A stretch of DNA of 64,000 bases. It comes from Entophlyctis helioformis. Lineage: Eukaryota; Chytridiomycota; Chytridiomycetes; Chytridiales; Chytriomycetaceae. This document shows, in pieces, positions 43,111 through 54,385 of the stretch; position 1 is the stretch's first letter; each line of letters opens with the position of its first letter. Below the pieces are notes generated by a model that was given only the letters and a program-made list of their open reading frames with translations, ran no database searches and was not told the origin of the DNA. The stretch spans positions 62,001-126,000 of the forward strand of contig JAHLKH010000001.1 of assembly GCA_025526915.1 (NCBI GenBank), given 5' to 3'. Made by a program: the position numbers and the translations under genes.

Positions 43111-45275
43111 TCATGCATCGCGGTCCGCTCGTGCTTGGTCAGCCTTGGCAGCGTTGGCAGCGGCCTTGGCTCGCTCCTTTTCGCAGGCGTCGCGTCGCAC
43201 CTTCATCTCCGCCTGGATGGCCAGAAAGAAGCCCGCGCGGTTCTTGCCGGCATCCTGCCCGGAAAACTGCACCACGAGCACAGGGGCAGCCAGCTCCTTG
43301 GGCACGCTGGGCGAAATGTCGTGCGCGGGGGTGCTCTGCGACGGCAGCTCGGGCGGCCGCTTGGCCGGATTGAGCGTGATGCGGAGACAGTCCTTGACCG
43401 CGCCCGTCTCGAGCGTCGCGAGATCCGTCACGTCCAGCTCAAGAATGTCGAGCCAGCGCACAAAGCGGTACGCATAGTCGGTGCCGGATCGGGAAAACAC
43501 GCCGCTGCGGGCTGGTATGGTGACCATCAGAAGATCGGAGCAGAGCACGAGCTGGATGTCGCGCTTGCTGCTCTTGTCGGTCGCCTCCACGCGCATGATG
43601 AGCCGGCGTTGGTGCGAGATGAGCGTGGGCGGACAGTGTTTGGTCGACTCGAACGCGTCAAAGAGTCCCGTGGCTTCTTCTTCGCGGCGCTTCTTTTCGT
43701 TGACCATGGCCGCGAGCTGGTTCATGGCTTCCCACGCCTGCTCGAGGTCTTCGTGGTCTGGATGTTCGGCTGGTGTACACTTGAGCAAATCTGTCGACGG
43801 CGGCCATTCCGCCAATGGTTAGTGCCTGATGGCTCGCGTGGCAGAAACTGCAAGGAGCGGCTCTTGCCTCGAAGCAGAAGGTGGTATCGTGTCGTTCTTT
43901 GCACAGGCAGAATGAGTAAATCCTGTCCATGAATGCAAGTCGATTGTGTCAGCAGCAGCGGCAGCCGCAGAGGCGCCATGCCAACACGGGAAACATATGC
44001 TTACCTTGAGAGACTGCCGGTTGGTTTCGCGCAGCTTGACCATTTCCTTCATAAAGGCCTGGTACTCTTCGCTGTTCTTCTCTGCCTGCTTCATCGACTT
44101 TTGCGAAATGGCATAGTTGTCAATGAAGCGCGTGTAGAGCTTGATGAGCTCGGCTTTCTGTGGATTGGAAACCGATGGTAGCACCCAGCCACGGTCGCGT
44201 TAGTCCCGATACAAAAACACTACCGGTTGGATCGCACAAGCAAGGCCAGCTCACCTGAGCAACAAACAATGCGCCAATGCGCGACTCTGTTGTGGACCAG
44301 CTGTCGACACTGACCACCTGCTGCAGGCTCTCCATGAACCGGACGTGGAACATGTGGAGCTCTTCAACACCTGCAAAAATGAGATTGCTGATGGTTTCGT
44401 TGATGATGCCACGCTCTAGCAGGCGCTGTCTAAAGACCTGTCGAACGAGAGCGCCAAGAGTCAGGCGCTGTGGCTTGGCCGTGAGAAGCCAACAATCTCA
44501 TGCCCCGCCTGACCTTTTGTATGACACCAAGCTGGCTGACATAGCTCTGCTCGGTCTCCCATAGGTTCATCACCACGTATCCTGCATCGACGGATGGTTG
44601 TGTTTAGGTGTCAGCTGATTGCGCCAGACACATGCTCGGCATACTTCAAATCGGCTCCTCACCTCGCTTGTCCTTTGTAAGCACACTCTCAATGGTCGGC
44701 TTGACTTCTTCGATGGGGGTAGGCTCGTCGTACTGCTCATCGCGGATCGTGGCTAGATCTGCCTCGGTCGAGATCCAGTCCCAAGCATCCTGTCCCATAT
44801 CGCAGCCTAGTCAGTCAACTGTCGGTGAAACGCGACACAGGAAACCTGCTGCGTAGGTGGGCGCAATGACATACAGGAGGCAAGCTGCCCACGATGGCAT
44901 CTAGCAGGTGCGGATACAGGCTCATGGTCGCTTCGGGCGTAAACAGCGGGCCGCGAAGAGCTGTTGCGCTAGAGAGGCGTGGCATGGGCTCATACAAGGC
45001 GTCGATTGGAACATCCAGTTCCAAGAACTGATCGAGCGGAATGGCTGGTGCCGAGACGGACGGGTGCGGGTGTTGGTGTTGGTGCTCATGGCTGCTCTTT
45101 TGGTCCGACTGGCTACTGCTCTGGCCAGCAGAGTCGACAGAGCCAGCGCGCTCCTCTTGCGCAGCGGTGGACTCGAACGACGTGCTGATCAGCGATGGAG
45201 CACTTGTGGAGACCGAAAAGGGGCCAACGACCGTGACGGGCTGGATGGGGACCTTTTGCTCGAGCAGATCTTGCA

Positions 45276-45306
<31 letters not shown>

Positions 45307-46006
45307 TTGTTGCTGTTGCTGTTGCTGCTGTATTATTAGGAGTTGCTGCTGCTGGTGGTGGTGGTGTGTATCGTCAAAGCTGGGGCTGTAAGCGGCAGCC
45401 GACATGGAGCGACGGCTGGACTTGGACTGCGTGGCCGAGCGCATCACGCCGCCCGAGAAGAGGCCGCCGAGCCGTTGGCCGGCAGACAGGCCCTGCTGCG
45501 CGGGCTGGCTGTGCTTGCCATGCGAGAGGTGCTGGTGGTGCTGGTGGTGCTGGCTGTGGCCGTCGGTGCGAGTGATGGAGTTCACTGCCGCCGCTGACGC
45601 TGCCACCGCCAGACGACGAGTTGCCGCTCACACTCGTCGCTGTGCCCAGGCCGCTGCCGCCGCTGGAGCTGGTCGAGCTGTGATGGTGGTGCTGGTGGTG
45701 CTGGTGGTGCTGGTGATGGTGCTGGTGGCCAGCTGTGCCGGCTGCGCTGCCGGCTGCTGGGTCGCTGGACGCAGGCACAGACACCGACGCCGACCCGCCC
45801 GCGCCGCCAAAGCGAGACCCGAACCGCAGACTGGTGCTGCGTGTCAGCTCGCCAGTCTGCGGCACAAAGCGCCTGCTCGGTGCAGGCCCACTTGCTGCTC
45901 CTGCTGCTACTCCTGCTGCTACTCCTGACTCTGCTGGCGGGCCATTGCTGCTGCCGCCGTTGCCGTTGGCGCTGCCAGCAGCAGATTGTGCCCTGCGCTG
46001 AGACAT
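43111..46006 (-). CDS. RhoGEF with DH and PH domains
   Basis: The start at 46006 gives 'MSQRRAQSAAGSANGNGG', followed by a low-complexity region with poly-His (about 45680-45725) and polyQ (about 45270-45330). The DH domain runs through several short exons: 'TIRDEQYDEPTPIEEVKP' linker, 'ETEQSYVSQLG', 'INETISNLIFAGVEELHMFH', 'ESRIGALFVAQ', 'KLYTRFIDNYAISQKSM' and 'QDLLILPVQRTTRYHLLLRD', then 'LLKCTPAEHPDHEDLEQAWE'. The 'PVQRTTRY' helix is the classic GTPase-contact segment. The C-terminal PH domain includes 'LIMRVEATDKSSKRDIQLVL' and 'RWLDILELDV'. It should load GTP on Rho-family GTPases to direct polarity or wall growth. The frame changes near 45610 with no good intron between, so a base error or an unusual splice must be assumed there. 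Confidence 0.8.
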
Positions 46007-46049
46007 GTGGCGATCAAGGGAAAGTTGGGGATGGAAGATCCGTTCATGC

Positions 46050-49000
46050 TTACAACAGGCGAGTGCAGTCCAGCAGCACCTGGATGGACGGCTGCGACGG
46101 CAGTGACGGCTGCGACAGCAAGGACGAAAAGGCAGAGCCGCAGATACGGCAGGTAGCTGCGGTCGCCATTGCCTTTTGCAACAGCCGCGCGCGTGCCGTG
46201 ACAGAGCCGTTCATGTCCAACAGGCGTGCCAGGTCGGCGATCCACGAACAGGCGCATCTCGGTGGCTGGAACGGCTCGCACGCGGAGCAGCGCTGGCTGG
46301 CCGCGTCGGTCGGCATGGCGGCCGGCTTGCATGTCGGCACAGACTGGACGAGCATCTCCACAACAAACACATTCCATCGATCGCTCAGCAGGTGCTGGCC
46401 AAACACGGTCATGCGTCCCACATGTGCAATCAGGGCTGCCATGCTGGCCACAATCGCGCGGCTGCACTCCTGCTCAAGCCTCGCGTGTCAGTCTGTGTCG
46501 TGTCACAAGTGGCAAGTCAGGAGCAGTGGCATACCAACGGAAGGTCGCACAACAGAGCTGACTGCTGCAAGTGCCACAGCCGCAGATGGATCTCCCTGCT
46601 GGCTTGCCCGTGCTCGCCTGTCGATCTGGCTGGAACCTTGTCGGCGACCGCGCGTATCAGGTGATGTGCCGCCAGAATGTCGGCTGGATGCTTGGACGCG
46701 AGAGCTCGAACGGCATTGGAGCACGCAATGTCGTCATTGAGCAGGTCGGTCGCGATGTGGAGCAGTTGGCAGCCATTCGAAGATGGCACATTGGCATCAG
46801 CCGGATCGATGGAGTGCAAGAGTGACGTCAAGAAACACGCCACAGACGTGTTCACACTGCACCGCGACTGGATGGTCGCAACCGACTCTCTTTCGTTGGA
46901 GTGCTCGGCTAGGAGGATCTTGACGAGAGAATCGGCAAACACCGGCGATGCTGCGAATGCAAATGCTGTCCACGATCGCAGATTGCATCCATTCAGAGTC
47001 AGACGTCACATCCGGTGCTTGACCAAAAACACAAATACCTAGTGGAGGGCCGTGCGACTCGATGCAAAGAATCGCGCAGCTCAGCGTGTACCCGAGAAGA
47101 CTGGCTGCTCTCTGCGGTTCGACTGTTTTCTGCACACTTCCGTACTCAGGCTCGGCTGCAGTTGCACAAAGATATGTTTCGATGCGTTGGAGAATCATGG
47201 CCGTAAGTGGAGCTGCAATCATTGCGGCATCGCTCGTGGTGGCTGGTCGCGTTGGGCAGAACGCAGCTACGTGGATGATGCGACTGGCAGCGACCTTGAT
47301 GAGCACAGCGTGCACTTGTTCAATGCACAATCGGCCAGTTAGCTGTTGCTGCAGGGTTCATGGCACGACGTGTGGATGCTTACGTTTGGAGTCTGCAGGC
47401 ACGCTGATCACTCGGTCAGGTTGCATGCACAGATCCGTAACTGCAGAAACCAGCTTATCGGTGTCTTGGAAGGATGTGTTCGTGTGGATGTGCAGCCATC
47501 CAGCAGCGCAAGCAGCGACGATCCCGCAAAGGCGGCTGCAGCCCTGCTCTTCTTGAATAAAGCTGGGAACAAGATCCTAAAGCAACACCAGAATAGTGTC
47601 AATGATCATTGAATCGCCGCATGCGTGGCATTGATGTGCCGTGCACACGCTTACAGCAAGCACGTCTCGGCCGCACGAGTCAGAGGCGATGACTTGAACT
47701 TCGCGCATGCCAATGGCAGCATCAAACATCACGCCCGCATCATGGCCATCCAGCGCCAGATAATGTGTTGCGTTTCTGCTTGCTGCAGATGCCATTGGAG
47801 ACAGCAGCCACGAGCGTGTCTGCTCTCAGTCAGCCCCAAGCAAGCAGCCGTCAGTTCATGCGCTGCCTCGCCAGCTAAGGAGCCCCGAAAAGCAAGCATG
47901 GCGGCACTGCTTGCGAGGCACCGACCATGGATGCAGCCAGATCTCGCCATGCGGCCACGTTTTGCGACTGGCTCCACATCCAACCAAAGAGTGCGCCGTC
48001 GTGCGAACGATCCACAACAAGAAACGACTGCTCAATCATGTCCTGATCATCCGATAGTGATGCATGCCTCGGTCGAGATGGGTCCGTAGCAAACCCCTGT
48101 CGAACCTCTGCCCAGTGGCGAGCAATCCATTCAAAGATGCACGATGCAGTGTATGGCCGGATGGATTTTGTTGTTACGGCTGTTTCGAGCGTCTGGATGC
48201 CACGGCAGCAAGGTCAATGCATGCAACTGAACGGCATGCACAAACAGCCCAGCGTTAACCAACTCACGCAAAAGAGTAAGGTGATGTGGTGCACGGATGA
48301 AGCAGGCGGGGATGCTTGGGATTGAGCAACCGCGTTCCATTGAGCAAAGATGCGGCACGTGGCGTCAAGAGCACGGTCGGCATTTGCGCCACTGATGCTG
48401 TCTGGATCGCCATGCGCCACAAGCGTGTAGAGCATGCAGAGTAGAACGAGGCAGTGAGGTGCGTCCAAGGTCGTGCTGGCTTGCGTGGCCGATATGCATC
48501 GCTCCATTGCCGAGGAGCCCGCCGCGTCTGTGGAAAGTGGCGGACCGAAGCGTTAGGCGTTCCTAGATGCGGCATTTGACAGACACGCACGGGGAGAGCA
48601 TGGCACATGCCGTTGATCGCCATGATGACCAGCAAGTCTGGCGAGAGCGAGTCGGTGCAGCATGCATCTGGGCAGGAGATGCTGCCGAGGAAGCACACAA
48701 TCTGCCAGACAAACAGATCAAAGACGCAGGCCGGTGCCTCGGGACGGCCGGCCGTGAGACGATGCTTGCAGTGCTGGGCCATGTCGATGAACCCGCTGCG
48801 AACTGCGTGGGAGATTTCACGGCTGGCGGTGAGTCTGGCGCTTGTTGCAGTAGGCCCTGGACGCGGTCGGCACAGACTGGCACGCGCACGCACCAAGGTC
48901 GGCGGCCACGCGGGCGAGCGAGCGACGCGCAGACGTCTCTTGGCCAGCCAATGCATGCGCTGGTGCAAACAGCTGCGCGAGGACTGCGAACACGGATCCC

Positions 49001-49250
49001 ACGCCGCACTGCGGATTGCCGCCTGCTCCGCCTGCAGCCGCAGCATCGAGGACGCGCAGCCACTCCTTGTGCAGCAGGCGAGACGGCGCGTGAGACAGTG
49101 TGTGAGACAGTGTGACGGTGCGTGAGACAGTGCGATCGGCAAGCCTACCTGCGCGTGTGGATGGTGCACATGGCCACGCAGATGGCCGCACACGCCTTGC
49201 AGCGCATGCTCCATCTGTGGTGTCAGCGGCTGCATCTCTCGTGGCTGCAT
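46050..49250 (-). CDS. Multi-exon alpha-helical protein, unknown function
   Basis: I cannot name this gene. A start at 49250 or 49235 ('MQPLTPQMEHALQGVCGHLR') is followed after GTAGGC...AAG by 'EWLRVLDAAAAGG' and then 'GSVFAVLAQLFAPAHALAG'. Later exons give 'FVWQIVCFLGSISCPDACC', 'LDAPHCLVLLCMLYTLVAHG', 'CQLLHIATDLLNDDIACSNA' and 'MAALIAHVGRMTVFGQHLL', ending at 46050. The pattern of short amphipathic helices rich in Leu and Ala suggests an armadillo/HEAT-like solenoid, but no repeat consensus is certain. Cysteines are frequent. The stop lies only 43 bp from the RhoGEF start. The exon chain is assembled by continuity and may be incomplete between 47000 and 48300. Confidence 0.45.
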
Positions 49251-49372
49251 CTGTCGAGCGGCGGCACCGCACGTGGCGGCGTCAAACTATCCGCACGAGC
49301 GTCACGTGACTGCCACCTGTTCCGTCGTGTTCCAACCGAATCTGGTTATCCCACCACCCACCGCCCACGACC
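49251..49372. promoter_or_regulatory. Compact divergent promoter, unknown gene / calnexin
   Basis: Only 122 bp separate the proposed start codons of two divergent genes. A 'gtcacgtgac' palindrome at about 49303-49312 contains CACGTG, an E-box-like core recognised by bHLH factors such as yeast Cbf1 or Pho4. Function is inferred from position only. Confidence 0.35.
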
Positions 49373-52276
49373 ATGAGAACACACCTGTTCGTTGCTGCGC
49401 TGGCCGCCTCTGTGGCCGCCACCGAGCTGCCCGTCGACGACGACAACAACATTGCTGCTGCCGCTGCCGCCGCCGCTGCCGGCGTCCCTGCTGTCAAGCC
49501 CTTTGCCGTAAGCGCCGTGTCTGCCGTGCGCCGTGAATCTGCGCCTCCATTCACGGCCTGCTGCGAGTGTGTGCACTGACCATCCGTGCGTCTGCCTCTC
49601 TGTCTGTGCGTGCCTGCATGTCCTGCCCGTGCCCTGCCCATGCCCTGCCCGTGCCCTGCTCCATGCACCAACCCGTCTGCAGCCCACAGCCATCAAGGCG
49701 CCGTTCCTCGAGCAGTTCACCGAGGACTGGAAGACCCGCTGGATCCCGTCGTCGACCAAGAAGGTCGTTGATGGCGTCGAGGACGACGAGCTCCTCAGAT
49801 ACCGCGGCGAGTGGAACGTCGAGTCGTCGCAGCCCGTCGTCATTCCTGGCGACGAGGGCCTTGTTGTCAAGACGGCCGCTGCCCACCACGTACGTTGCTG
49901 CGTCGCCTTTCTTGTGCCGTGTCTGACGACTGATGGCCGTTCAACTCGCTCCTCGCTGTCCCTCCCTGCCCCTCGCTGCCCCTCGCTGACTGCCCGTCTG
50001 CCCATCTGCCCCTCGCTGTCTGCCCGTATTCATGCAGGCCATCTCGGCCAAGTTCCCCGAGCCCATTGATCCCAAGGGCAAGCCCCTGATCGTGCAGTAC
50101 GAGGTCAAGCTGCAGAACGGCCTCGAGTGCGGTGGCGCTTACCTCAAGCTCCTGTCGCACAATGCCTCGTTTGAGCCCGAGCACTTTGAGGACAAGGCTC
50201 CTTACACCATCAGTGCGTCCATGCCGTCGCTTGGGTCGCTCCCGTGTGGGATCTGCTCTTTGGCACTGACTCTGGCTGCCACTCTTGCCGGCATCAGTGT
50301 TTGGCCCCGACAAGTGCGGCGGCACCAACAAGGTTCACTTCATCTTCCGCCACAAGGTGAGACGCCGCCCGTTTAGCCGCGGCACACTCAACGACGGCTG
50401 CTGACATGGGATCGCCTTTGCAGAACCCCATCACCGGCGAGTTCGAGGAGAAGCACCTCAAGACGCCTCCTGCTGCCATTGCCGACAAGAAGACCAACCT
50501 GTACACGCTCATTGTCCGCCCGGACCAGACCTTTGAGATCTTGATCAACTTTGAGCAAGTTTCGAGCGGATCGCTCCTCGAGAGCTTCAACCCTCCCGTC
50601 AACCCCCCTGCCGGTGAGTTGCGCCAGCAGGTCCTGCAGATCCCTGCACGCTCAACATGGTCCACTTGCTGATGCTTCGGCTGCTGCTCTTCAATCCATC
50701 TGCAGAGATTGACGACCCCGAGGACTCGAAGCCCGCCGACTGGGTGGACGAGGCCAAGATCGTGGACCCTGCTGCCACCAAGCCCGAGGACTGGTTCGTG
50801 TTTTGTTTCCTGCTCTTGCGCTGCCCACGCTCGCCGTCCTTGCCTGACCGTTTGCAATCCTGCTCTCTTTCTGGCGGCATTGGCGCTGCTACTGATGGGT
50901 CTCTAGGGATGAGGAGGCTCCCCTTGAGATTCTCGACGAGGATGCCAAGGTGGGTTCATCCATCAGCACATTGCTGCTGCTGCTGCTGCTGAACGACGAT
51001 CATCACGAAACTAACACATTCTTCAGCAACCCGAGGACTGGCTTGTTGACGAGCCCCTTACGATCGCCGACCCTGCTGCCGAGAAGCCCGGCGACTGGGA
51101 TGACGAGGAGGACGGTGACTGGGTTGCCCCCAGGTTGCCAACCCCAAGTGTGAAAAGGTTTCCGGCTGTGGTACGTCATTTGTGGCTTCTATCGTATCTT
51201 CTATCGTACCTGCCATCGTATCCACCAAGATCTGATGGCTGACATGGTCAATGCCCTTCCATTTGACAGGCGTCTGGACTCGCCCCATGAAAAAGAACCC
51301 TGCCTACAAGGGCAAGTGGAGGTAAGCAGCAGCAGCAGCAGTTCATGTTTCATGGTCGGGGGGTGAATTGTGCACAAGCCGTGGTGCTGACGCTCGGTGT
51401 GTTTTGCTGCTCAGCGCACCCCTCATTGACAACCCAGCCTACAAGGGCGTGTGGGCTCCCCGCAAGATCGCCAACCCCAGCTACTACCACGACGCCACTC
51501 CCGCGGACTTTAACAAGATTGTAAGTCGGCTGTCTCTGCGCTGGCAGCGGTGTGCGCCGTTTCGGCGGCGACAGACAGTCTGGGAGCAGCAGCAGTCTGA
51601 CGCTTGCTTGTGGATGATCAGGGCGCCATTGGCTTTGAGCTGTGGACGATGCAGAACGGAATCCAGTTTGACAACATCTACGTCGGCCACTCTGCCAAGG
51701 ACGCCGCAAGCTCGCCAGGAGACCTGGGCCATCAAGTCCCAGATTGAGAAGGCTGCCGAGCCCAAGCCCGTCGAGGTACGTCCAAGGAGACGCACGGATG
51801 GATACATGGATGGATGGATGCGTGGATGCTTGCTTGCTGGTGCCGTTCGCCTGACACTTGATGACGCGATGATTGAGCAGGAGGGCGAGAAGAAGGATTC
51901 GATCATGGACAAGATCAAGGACGCCTCGGCGGTTGTGTCTGAGCTTGGCGAGGCCATCCGCGACCAGTCGGTCGAGTTCTTTGCGCGCGCGCAGCAGGAC
52001 CCCGTTGCGGCGGTCAAGGAGCTCCCCCACATTGCGGCGCTGTTTGCGTTCCTGCTCACGATCCCCCTGATTGTGTTTATCGTGTCGGCCGCGTCCAAGC
52101 CCGCCGGCGCCAGCCGCGCACGTGTGGTCAACGACGAGGATGACGAGGACGACGAGCCGCTCAACCAGCTCAAGAAGGACGCCAAGAAGGACGAGGTCAA
52201 GAAGGACGACGCGAAGAAGACCGAGGGCTCGCCCAAGGCAACCAAGCGCAAGACGGCCGGCGCCAAGAAGGACTAG
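49373..52276 (+). CDS. Calnexin, ER membrane lectin chaperone (with apparent frameshifts)
   Basis: This gene has many exons. A signal peptide '[20 protein letters not shown]' leads into '[20 protein letters not shown]', '[10 protein letters not shown]', '[13 protein letters not shown]', '[20 protein letters not shown]' and '[20 protein letters not shown]'. P-domain units '[16 protein letters not shown]' and 'PAYKGKW' follow, then '[20 protein letters not shown]'. After an '[12 protein letters not shown]' helix there is a membrane segment '[20 protein letters not shown]' and a Lys/Asp-rich cytosolic tail ending '[10 protein letters not shown]'. It retains and folds glycoproteins in the ER. Two places break the frame without room for an intron: near 51132 (one base missing before '[11 protein letters not shown]') and 51704-51717 (two bases missing before 'QETW'). 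These may be sequence errors or real lesions. Confidence 0.85.
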
Positions 52277-52387
52277 ACGCCATCTGTCTGCGCCGTGTGT
52301 CTGCCAGCTGTCCAAGTGGAATGAAGTGCATCGCTCGTTGTCCGTTCATCCACCAATAGCCAATCTACCGGCAATCCATCAATCGCC

Positions 52388-54219
52388 ATGACGCTCGCCC
52401 CGCCCAGCGACTCGCTGCCCGACCTGGCCACGCTCGCCATCCACGCAGACAAGCCGCACTCGACAGACGTGTCTGCGCCGCTGCACGTCTCGACGACCTT
52501 TCGTGCGTTGCTCTGCCTCGGCTGTCTGTCTGTCTGTCTGTCTATCTGTCTGTGTCATGTCCATCTGGCTGCCGGCTGATTGCTTGTTTGTTTCGCCGCC
52601 CGGCCCGCAGGCTACGACAGAAGCTTCAACGAGCGTGTGGCCGTGAGCCGTGGCTGGCTGCCTGCCTCTGCTGACCTGGACGGCTCCACCCCGCACATCT
52701 ACTCGCGCATCACCTCCGAGGTGCGCGACCGGCTCGAGTCTGTGCTCGGTGCGCTCGAGAAGGACGGTGAGCTCCCGCCGGCAATCGCCGCCCATGCGCG
52801 ACTGTGCACATGCAGCCTCTCACACGGCTCACACTGCTCACACGGCTCGCACGGCTCGCATGATTCGCATGATGCGCAGCGTTTGCTGTGACCTATGGAT
52901 CGGGCCTCGCTGCCATCCATGCGGCATTCACCTGCTACCAGCCCAAGCACATCCTCATCTCGCGCGAAGGCTACCACGGCACGCACGGCGTCGTCGAGCT
53001 CCAGACTCGCGGCCGCAATGTCAAGGTGTCGTTCCTTGAAGACGACTCGGACGGCTCCATTCTGCGATCTCTCGAGGCCGGCGACCTCGTCTGGCTCGAG
53101 TCGCCCCAGAACCCGCGCGGCGAAGTCGCTGGTATGTGGCATGCTCTGGGCGTGCCGATCCGTCGAAACCGCCCGGCTTGATTAACCGATCCGACCCCAT
53201 CCACTCTGCAGATCTCCAATACTACCTTGCCAACCGTCGCGAGGGCGTCATCATTGGCGTGGACTCGACCTTTGCGCCGCCTCCGATCCAGCTGTCGCTC
53301 ACTCACGGTTCGTTGTTTGCGTACATGCCACCAGCGAGTCTCAATGGTGTGGATATCTAACTGCATGCCCAACGGCACACCTACACAGGAGCCGACATGG
53401 CCATGCACAGCTGCACCAAGTTCCTTGGCGGCCACTCGGATCTCCTTGGCGGCCTGCTGATGGTCAAGGACGCTGCCGTCCACAAGCGTGTATGTGAAGC
53501 ATCTAGCGCGCGCAATCGGTTGCTCCTGCATGTGTCCTCTGACCCGCATCGGTTGTCTGCCAACCCCCATGCCAACAGCTGCTGAATGATCGCATCTACA
53601 TGGGCAATGTGCTCGGCAACATGGAGGCGTGGCTGCTCCTCCGCAGCATGCGCACGTTCAAGCTGCGCGTGATGCGCCAGTCGGACACGGCCGCCCGTCT
53701 TGCCCACTGGCTCAACTCGCGCATCACCGGATCGTCCGACGAGGAGCCTCTCAAGGTCGTCGAGCGCGTCTGGCACGCGTCACTTCCCAGCAACCCTGGA
53801 CATGAGGCTGCCAAGCGTCAGGGCGAAGGCTGGTCAGGCGTCCTTTCCGTCGAGGTGCGTATTCCCCTCATCCACTTCGAAATGGCGCGACCCTCTCAGC
53901 CTAACTTTTTACTCGCTCTCGCACTCTGGCTCTCGCTCTGCCCGCCATCCTTTCAACCACACGCTGTCCACTGCATATCCAGTTCGTGTCGCTCCACCAT
54001 GCCCGTCTGATCTGCAACAACCTGGCCTACTTTGACAATGCCACCTCGCTTGGTGGCTGCGAGTCGCTCATCGAATGGCGCTCTGTCTCAGACCCCAAGA
54101 TCAGCCCCAAGCTCTGCCGCATCAGCATCGGTCTGGAGGACTTTGAGGATCTGCGCAACGACTTCCGCCGTGGATTCCTGGCGGTCGATCGTTTGGTGAA
54201 GGATCAGAAGCTTGCTTGA
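52388..54219 (+). CDS. Cys/Met-metabolism PLP enzyme, cystathionine synthase/lyase-like
   Basis: Exons are about 52388-52502, 52611-52766, 52880-53131, 53212-53309, 53389-53489, 53579-53854 and 53983-54219. The protein has 'LATLAIHADKPHSTDVSAPL', 'HVSTTFRYDRSF', 'YSRITSEVRDRLESVLGAL', 'FAVTYGSGLAAIHAAF' and 'ILISREGYHGTHGVV'. The PLP-binding region reads 'IIGVDSTFAPP', then 'HSCTKFLGGHSDLLGG' with the Schiff-base Lys, and 'NVLGNMEAWLLLRSMRTF'. The C-terminus has 'SLGGCESLIEWR' and 'ISIGLEDFEDLRNDF'. This is the fold type I family of cystathionine gamma-synthase, gamma-lyase, beta-lyase and O-acetylhomoserine enzymes. The N-terminal wording resembles a fungal cytosolic branch. The reaction cannot be fixed without a tree. 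Confidence 0.87.
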
Positions 54220-54385
54220 ACCGCTCTCTGCCCTCCCTCGGCCGTTACTGCTCTAATCAAATGTATGGTGGCATATCCAAGTCAAACACATGCTATTGGA
54301 CGTTCCATGAAGATGATGTCGCGACAGAGCGAGTATCTGATGTGCTCAGTCCTGCCATCACAACCTGGTCTTAGCATTGCTGGAT

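Noticed and set aside
46006..46050. Joining the unknown helical gene to the RhoGEF as one fusion gene
   Set aside because: A GTAAGC donor at the end of the first gene and an AG just after the RhoGEF ATG exist, but the splice phase does not match the RhoGEF frame.
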